9,868 bases of DNA, from NCBI GenBank assembly GCA_020446285.1, contig JAGREZ010000260.1:1262-11129 (forward strand), given 5' to 3'. This stretch comes from Geminicoccaceae bacterium. Lineage in GTDB: Bacteria > Pseudomonadota > Alphaproteobacteria > Geminicoccales > Geminicoccaceae. This document shows, piece by piece, positions 5,698 through 9,868 of this stretch; the first letter of the stretch is position 1; each line of letters opens with the position of its first letter. The position numbers and the translations under genes are program-made. Under the pieces are notes generated by a model that was given only the letters and a program-made list of their open reading frames with translations, did not search any database and had not been told where the DNA came from.

Positions 5698-7161
5698 GTG
5701 ACCAACATTCTCTTCATTTTTTCCGACCAGCACGCCGCGCATGTCACCGGCTGCTACGGCGATCCGGTCGTCCGCACGCCGGCACTCGACGGGCTCGCCG
5801 CCGGCGGCGTGACGTTCGACAATGCCTGCACCACCGCCCCCCTCTGCACGCCGGCGCGCATGTCGATGCTGACCGGCCAGCACAGCAGCAGGATCGGCTG
5901 CTGGACCAATTCCGACGTTCTCGCATCGGATGTCCCGACCCATGCCCATGCGCTCGGCGCCGCCGGCCTGCAGACCATCCTCATGGGCAGGCTGCATTCC
6001 ATCGGTCCGGACCAGCTGCATGGCTATGGCGAGCGCCATGTCGGCGACCATTCGACCAACTGGGTCGGCGGAACCGCTCATTCGCTCGGCGTGCTCGACC
6101 GCACCAACGAACCGTTCCGCGTGAGCATCGAGCGTTCGGGAGCGGGGCAGTCGTCCTACGAGAAGAAGGACCGTGACGTGCTGGCGGCGACACTGGAGCG
6201 GCTCGACACGCTTGCGACATCCGCCCGGCCGTTCGCCATGACCGTCGGCCTGATGCTGCCGCACCAGCCCTATGTATGTCCGAAGGCGGATTTCGACGCC
6301 TATCGCGGCAAGGTCGGCATGCCGAGGCTGTCTCCGCCGGGCGACAATTCCGGACATCCCTGCCTGCGCGCCTGGCGCGAGCATACCGGTTCGCTGGATC
6401 TGCCCGACGACTGGCAGATCCGTGCGCGCATCGCCTATTACGGCCTCACCACCGTGATGGACCGGATGATCGGCGAGATCCTCGATTGTCTCGAACGGAA
6501 CGGGCTCGCCGGGGATACGCTCGTGATCTACGCCTCCGACCATGGCGACCAGCTCGGCGAGCGCGGGCTCTGGTGGAAGCAGACCTTCTACGAACAGTCG
6601 ATCCGCGTGCCGCTCATCATGCGCTGGCCCGGCCGGTTGCCGAAGGGCGAACGTCGGGCGCAGGTCGTCAACCTCCTCGATGTCACCGCGACCATGATCG
6701 ATGCCGCCGGCGCCCCGCCGCTGCCACACGGCCAGGGGCGCAGCCTCCTGCCGGTCGCGCGCGACGGCGATGTGCCATGGCTCGACGAGACCTTCGCCGA
6801 ATATTGCACCGACGGGGTCGCCCGCTGGACAGGCGGGACACCGACACAGCAGCGTATGATCCGTCATGGCCCGTGGAAGCTCGTGCATTACGAGGGGTAT
6901 CGCCCGCAACTGTTCCACCTCGGGGACGATCCCGACGAGATGGACGATCTGGCCGGGACATCCCGCTGCGCGCCCATGCGCGACGCGCTGACCGCCCGCG
7001 TTCTCGAAGGCTGGAATCCACGCGAGATCGCCGTGCGCATGGCCCGCAAGGTCGGTGAAAAGAAACTGCTGTCACAGTGGGCGAAGACCGTGCGGCCGGA
7101 GGAAAGCCATCTCTGGGAGGTGCGGGCGGAAGACAACTGGCTGGACGATCTGCCGTCATGA
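5698..7161 (+). CDS. Cytoplasmic type I (formylglycine-dependent) sulfatase
   Basis: A 487-residue sulfatase of the alkaline-phosphatase superfamily. The maturation signature CTPARMSMLTG starts at Cys50, which a formylglycine-generating enzyme (not in the window) would oxidise. Other active-site candidates are D10-Q11 in FIFSDQH, R54, H100 in GRLHSIGPDQLHG, H189 in MLPHQPY, D281-H282 in SDHGDQLGERG, and K294. The usual GKxH lysine is Arg98. There is no signal peptide: the first strand of the fold begins at residue 2, so the enzyme should act in the cytoplasm on an imported sulfate ester. The GTG start at 5698 has GGAGG 5 bases upstream and matches the family N-terminus; upstream in-frame ATGs (for example 5622) would add an unrelated leader. 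A phosphonate monoester hydrolase or choline-sulfatase-like activity is an alternative. It overlaps the next gene by ATGA. Confidence 0.92.
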   Translation: MTNILFIFSDQHAAHVTGCYGDPVVRTPALDGLAAGGVTFDNACTTAPLCTPARMSMLTGQHSSRIGCWTNSDVLASDVPTHAHALGAAGLQTILMGRLHSIGPDQLHGYGERHVGDHSTNWVGGTAHSLGVLDRTNEPFRVSIERSGAGQSSYEKKDRDVLAATLERLDTLATSARPFAMTVGLMLPHQPYVCPKADFDAYRGKVGMPRLSPPGDNSGHPCLRAWREHTGSLDLPDDWQIRARIAYYGLTTVMDRMIGEILDCLERNGLAGDTLVIYASDHGDQLGERGLWWKQTFYEQSIRVPLIMRWPGRLPKGERRAQVVNLLDVTATMIDAAGAPPLPHGQGRSLLPVARDGDVPWLDETFAEYCTDGVARWTGGTPTQQRMIRHGPWKLVHYEGYRPQLFHLGDDPDEMDDLAGTSRCAPMRDALTARVLEGWNPREIAVRMARKVGEKKLLSQWAKTVRPEESHLWEVRAEDNWLDDLPS

Positions 7162-8510
7162 CGCCCGCCACAATGTCTTCCGCAAACCCCGCCACCGGCA
7201 AGCATCTCGGCATCACCGTCATGCCGGAATGGATCCAGTCCGAGGGGATCGACGGCATTCTCGAAAACCTTGCCCGTGCCGGGGCGACCGCGGTCGCCAC
7301 CTCGCCCTATGTCATGGCGGCGAGCGATGCGCCGGATGCCGGCCGCGAACCGCCCATCGACGGCGGATCCGGCAAGGTCCGCCTGCTCGACCGCGATCTC
7401 TGGGGCAGACGCGAGCTGCGCTGCGTCACCGCGCCGGCCTTCCGTCCCGATCCGGCGCTCTATGCGGGACTCGCCTGCCGGCCCTCGCCAGTGGACGAGC
7501 TGACGATGCGCGAGGGCGACATCATCGCCCGCTTTCTCGAACGGGCGAAAGCCGCTGGTCTGGAAGTTCAGCTCCAGGTGCAGGCGGCCATCCCGCCCGG
7601 CTACCGCGTCCAGTTCGGCGGGCCGGCGGAGGCGGACCAGCCGCGCCTGCCTGACGGCGGTATCCTAGCCAATCGCGTCGACAGGAACGGATCGCTCGCC
7701 AGCCCGGCCATTGTCGATTATGCGTGCGCGCTCCTGCGGGATATCGCGAGGGCCTATCCCATGGTCGACGCCGTCCGTGTCGACTGGCCGGAATATCCGC
7801 CCTACAGCCTGCGCTCCTGGTTCTTCGATTTCTCCGATCACGCCGTGCGTGCGATGCACGCCCGCGGTCTCGATGTCGAGACCATGCGCGCGGACTGTCT
7901 CGCGCTCATGCGCGAGCCCTGGCGCTTTCTCGACGAAGGCCTGTTCGCGCGTCCGGGCTTCACGGCGTTGCTGGACTTCAAGCGCGATCTGTCCGCCGCT
8001 CTCCTCCAAGCCCTGCGTGACGCCCTGCCGGGGCACATCCGGCTGATCGCGCACGCCTTCCCCGAACCGTGGAACCGGCTGTCGGGCGCCGATCCGGCAC
8101 GCATGGCGGCGCATGCGGACGAGATCGCGGTCAAGCTCTATACCATGCACTGGCCGATGATGCTCGCCGACTACCGCGACGCGATGCGTACAGGCTGCCA
8201 CGGCGACGATCCCGGCGACCGCCTGCGCGCCCTGTTCGACACCGGCGGCGAAGGCGATCTCCACTATCCCGAGCCCGACGAACCCCACCCGGTCGGGCGC
8301 GCGGCGCAGATCCGCAAGATCGCCGCGGCGCGGGCGACGGGAGCCCCGATCATGCCGGCGGCGCACAGCTATGGCCCGACGGAGGACGTGGCCGCGCGCA
8401 TCGACACGGCCTTCCGGGCGGGCGGCAACGCCGTCTGGGTCAATCGCTACGGTTATCTGGGCAATGACAAGCTCGATGCCCTGGGTGCCATGATGAGGCG
8501 TGAATCATGA
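7158..8510 (+). CDS. Unrecognised protein, probable TIM-barrel (glycoside-hydrolase-like) enzyme
   Basis: A 450-residue soluble protein without signal peptide or membrane segment. I cannot name its family. The pattern of short hydrophobic strands followed by helices suggests a (beta/alpha)8 barrel: HLGITVMPEW at 16-25, EVQLQVQAAIP at 136-146, AVRVDWPEYPPYS at 205-217, HIRLIAHAFPEPW at 293-305, EIAVKLYTMHW at 322-332, and AVWVNRYGYL at 425-434 after a GG. D209 and E212 at the end of one strand and E303 at the end of another resemble acids at barrel mouths of glycoside hydrolases. The ending GGNAVWVNRYGYL also resembles the last strand of such enzymes. The ATG at 7158 overlaps the sulfatase stop (ATGA), arguing for joint translation; an ATG at 7173 is possible. 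Context suggests it processes the desulfated product. Function is an inference. Confidence 0.8.
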   Translation: MTPATMSSANPATGKHLGITVMPEWIQSEGIDGILENLARAGATAVATSPYVMAASDAPDAGREPPIDGGSGKVRLLDRDLWGRRELRCVTAPAFRPDPALYAGLACRPSPVDELTMREGDIIARFLERAKAAGLEVQLQVQAAIPPGYRVQFGGPAEADQPRLPDGGILANRVDRNGSLASPAIVDYACALLRDIARAYPMVDAVRVDWPEYPPYSLRSWFFDFSDHAVRAMHARGLDVETMRADCLALMREPWRFLDEGLFARPGFTALLDFKRDLSAALLQALRDALPGHIRLIAHAFPEPWNRLSGADPARMAAHADEIAVKLYTMHWPMMLADYRDAMRTGCHGDDPGDRLRALFDTGGEGDLHYPEPDEPHPVGRAAQIRKIAAARATGAPIMPAAHSYGPTEDVAARIDTAFRAGGNAVWVNRYGYLGNDKLDALGAMMRRES

Positions 8511-8526
8511 AGGCGGGGACACGGTG

Positions 8527-9741
8527 ATGATGGCGGCACACATCGCCGGTCTCTCCCTCGATACGCTGCGGATCACCGCGAAGACCGAATGGCACATGCT
8601 TCGCATCATCGACGGTGACGGACGGATCGGGCATGGCGAGGCGACGCTGAACGGCGAGAGCGGAACGCTTCGGTCGGTCGCGCGCTCCCGGTTTCCGGAC
8701 CTGATCGGACGTCCGGCGCAGGCGGCCATCCTCGCAACGTCCGGACCGCCCCGAACGCTCGCGGAAGCCGCCATCCTGTCCGCACTCGACATGGCGCTGC
8801 TCGACCTCGAGGCACAGGCGGCCGGCAGACCGCTCCACGCGCATCTGTCCGAACCGCAGGATGAACCACGGGGCGAACCATCGGCCGGACCGGAGGACCG
8901 CACGGCGCGACGGGACGTTCGTCTCTATGCCAACATCAACCGCCGGAGCGAGGCGCGCACGCCGGCTTCCTTCGCCGAAAGCGCGCTTTTGGCCATGGGC
9001 TCCGGTTTCGACGTGTTCAAGCTCGCACCCTTCGACGAAGTAACCGTCGAACGCTGCCGCAGCGAGCCCTTCGCGTCACTCATGCAACCGGCCTTCGCGC
9101 GGATCGCCGCCGTTCGCGAGGCCATCGGCCCCGCGGGCGTTCTCCGCATCGACTGTCACTGGCGTTTCACCGGGGATGCCGCACGATACGTCATCGACCG
9201 TGCTGCGGATTTCGCGATCGACTGGGTCGAATGTCCCCTGCCGGAAATGCCCGGAACGGCCGGAGACATCGCCGCCCTTCGCCGTCGGGCGGAACGGCGC
9301 GGCATCCGCCTCGCGGGTCTCGAAAACGGCATCGGCGCCGGTGCCTTCCGGCCGTTTCTCGAAGCCCGTGCCTATGATGTCATCATGCCCGATGTGAAAT
9401 ATTTCGGCTCGCTGCGGGCGCTTGTCGCGTTTTGCCGCGAGGTGCGCGAGGCGGGCGCCTCGCTGTCGCTGCACAACCCTTCGGGTCCCGTCGCACATGC
9501 GGCCTCGCTGCATGTCGCGGTCTGTCTCGACGAGAATGTCCACCACGAGGTGCAATTCGCCGAAACCCCGCTTTTCGCCGAAATCACCAGCGCTCCGGAA
9601 GCCGTCGCCCTGCGCGGCTCCGTTCATCCGCCCGACCGTGGCCCGGGTCTCGGCATAGCCCTCGACAACGAGCGGATCGCTCAAAGATTCGACCCGAACC
9701 ACTCGTTCAGTATCGGCGCACCGACATCGCCCATGCAGTGA
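8527..9741 (+). CDS. Enolase-superfamily protein, mandelate racemase type (putative sugar-acid dehydratase)
   Basis: A 404-residue member of the mandelate racemase/muconate lactonizing group. Metal ligands D209 (RIDCHW), E235 (WVECPLPE) and E266 (GLENG), and a D289/H316 pair (MPDVKYFG, LHNPSGPVAH), are all present. Their intervals of 26, 31, 23 and 27 residues nearly match mandelate racemase (Asp195, Glu221, Glu247, Asp270, His297). K165 in VFKLAPF sits where the KxK motif lies, but the second Lys is Ala167, so the His-Asp pair is the likely base; this is usual in acid-sugar dehydratases. Residues about 109-130 are a Pro/Glu/Arg-rich insert between the capping domain and the barrel. Start ATG 8527 has GGGGA 7 bases upstream; GTG 8500, GTG 8524 or ATG 8530 are possible. 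It follows the barrel protein by 16 bases. Substrate not determinable. Confidence 0.9.
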   Translation: MMAAHIAGLSLDTLRITAKTEWHMLRIIDGDGRIGHGEATLNGESGTLRSVARSRFPDLIGRPAQAAILATSGPPRTLAEAAILSALDMALLDLEAQAAGRPLHAHLSEPQDEPRGEPSAGPEDRTARRDVRLYANINRRSEARTPASFAESALLAMGSGFDVFKLAPFDEVTVERCRSEPFASLMQPAFARIAAVREAIGPAGVLRIDCHWRFTGDAARYVIDRAADFAIDWVECPLPEMPGTAGDIAALRRRAERRGIRLAGLENGIGAGAFRPFLEARAYDVIMPDVKYFGSLRALVAFCREVREAGASLSLHNPSGPVAHAASLHVAVCLDENVHHEVQFAETPLFAEITSAPEAVALRGSVHPPDRGPGLGIALDNERIAQRFDPNHSFSIGAPTSPMQ

Positions 9742-9800
9742 GGTGACAAAGGCGGGAAAGAACGAATGTCAGGGGACCGTTCCGTGTGTCGGGTTTTCCC

Positions 9801-9815
9801 AATCTGTATAAGATT
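9801..9815. promoter_or_regulatory. Palindrome AATCT-N5-AGATT over a possible -10 box
   Basis: AATCTGTATAAGATT has perfect 5-base arms around a 5-base centre, and the possible -10 TATAAG lies across it. A repressor bound here would block a rightward promoter. The arms are short, so this could be chance in an AT-rich spot. Confidence 0.3.
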
Positions 9816-9841
9816 AATTTCCTTGACTTGAAGGATCGGTC

Positions 9842-9868
9842 ATGCGACATATGCGAGCATGTCCATGA
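9842..9868 (+). CDS. Possible 8-residue leader reading frame (or start zone of the next gene)
   Basis: ATG at 9842 is preceded by AAGGA (9831-9835) at an ideal 6-base distance and reads MRHMRACP before a TGA that ends exactly at the window edge. It could be a leader peptide. Alternatively, the next gene starts at the out-of-frame ATG at 9859 or 9865, both of which run off the window and could be coupled to this short frame. No homology can be claimed for eight residues. Confidence 0.2.
   Translation: MRHMRACP

Larger units (their letters stand above)
9742..9868. other. AT-richer intergenic stretch after the enolase-superfamily gene
   Basis: No long reading frame lies here. It contains a TATAAG (9807-9812) that could be a rightward -10 box, though no good -35 is seen 16-18 bases before it, and TTGACT at 9823-9828, which lacks a convincing -10 within the window. 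GGGAAA (9754-9759) and TTTCCC (9795-9800) could pair around GAACG/CGTTC (9760-9764, 9779-9783), but no T-tract follows, so I do not call a terminator. It is probably the upstream region of a further rightward gene beyond the window edge. Confidence 0.5.

Noticed and set aside
5650..6918. Minus-strand 422-residue frame opposite the sulfatase
   Set aside because: Antisense shadow; the sulfatase on the plus strand has all catalytic motifs.
9754..9800. Terminator after the enolase-superfamily gene
   Set aside because: The nested inverted repeats are short with unequal internal loops and are not followed by a T-tract.
1..9868. Mobile element, CRISPR array, tRNA or rRNA
   Set aside because: No transposase or integrase motifs, no regularly spaced repeats and no cloverleaf or rRNA-like sequence were seen on either strand.

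Overview
The window is GC-rich, densely coded and almost free of non-coding DNA. Gene families (a TctCBA tripartite tricarboxylate transporter, a split UxaA-type dehydratase, a cytoplasmic type I sulfatase, a mandelate-racemase-like enolase-superfamily enzyme), codon use and strong GGAG ribosome sites suggest an alphaproteobacterium, probably of the Hyphomicrobiales (rhizobia and relatives). No RNA gene, insertion sequence, integrase, CRISPR array or phage gene is visible.

The window holds two divergent operons around a 153-base regulatory region at 5545-5697. Leftward (minus strand) run six genes: a LysR-type regulator (5544-4561), the periplasmic binding protein tctC (4564-3566), the small membrane subunit tctB (3468-2962), the large membrane subunit tctA (2960-1455), the large subunit of a UxaA-family dehydratase (1458-295) and its small SAF-domain subunit (298-20). 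All junctions are overlaps or a 1-base gap except tctC/tctB, where about 97 bases hold a perfect 13-bp stem-loop. Four of these six genes appear to start at TTG, and two of the TTG codons overlap the previous gene's TGA stop.

Rightward (plus strand) run a sulfatase (5698-7161), a protein I do not recognise that looks like a TIM-barrel, glycoside-hydrolase-like enzyme (7158-8510, ATGA overlap) and an enolase-superfamily protein with a full mandelate-racemase-type active site (8527-9741). The last 127 bases are an AT-richer intergenic stretch with a palindrome over a possible -10 box and a very short reading frame with a good ribosome site.

Read together, this looks like a catabolic module for an acidic, probably sulfated, carbohydrate-like compound. 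The binding protein and TctAB would import a carboxylate. The sulfatase has no signal peptide, so it would remove sulfate inside the cell. The TIM-barrel protein might cleave or rearrange the product. The enolase-superfamily enzyme and the UxaA-type pair would dehydrate sugar acids. The regulator, co-transcribed with the transporter and next to the shared promoter region, probably controls both arms. The substrate cannot be read from the sequence; an alternative is sulfolactate-like chemistry, because SuyAB sulfo-lyase is homologous to the split UxaA pair.
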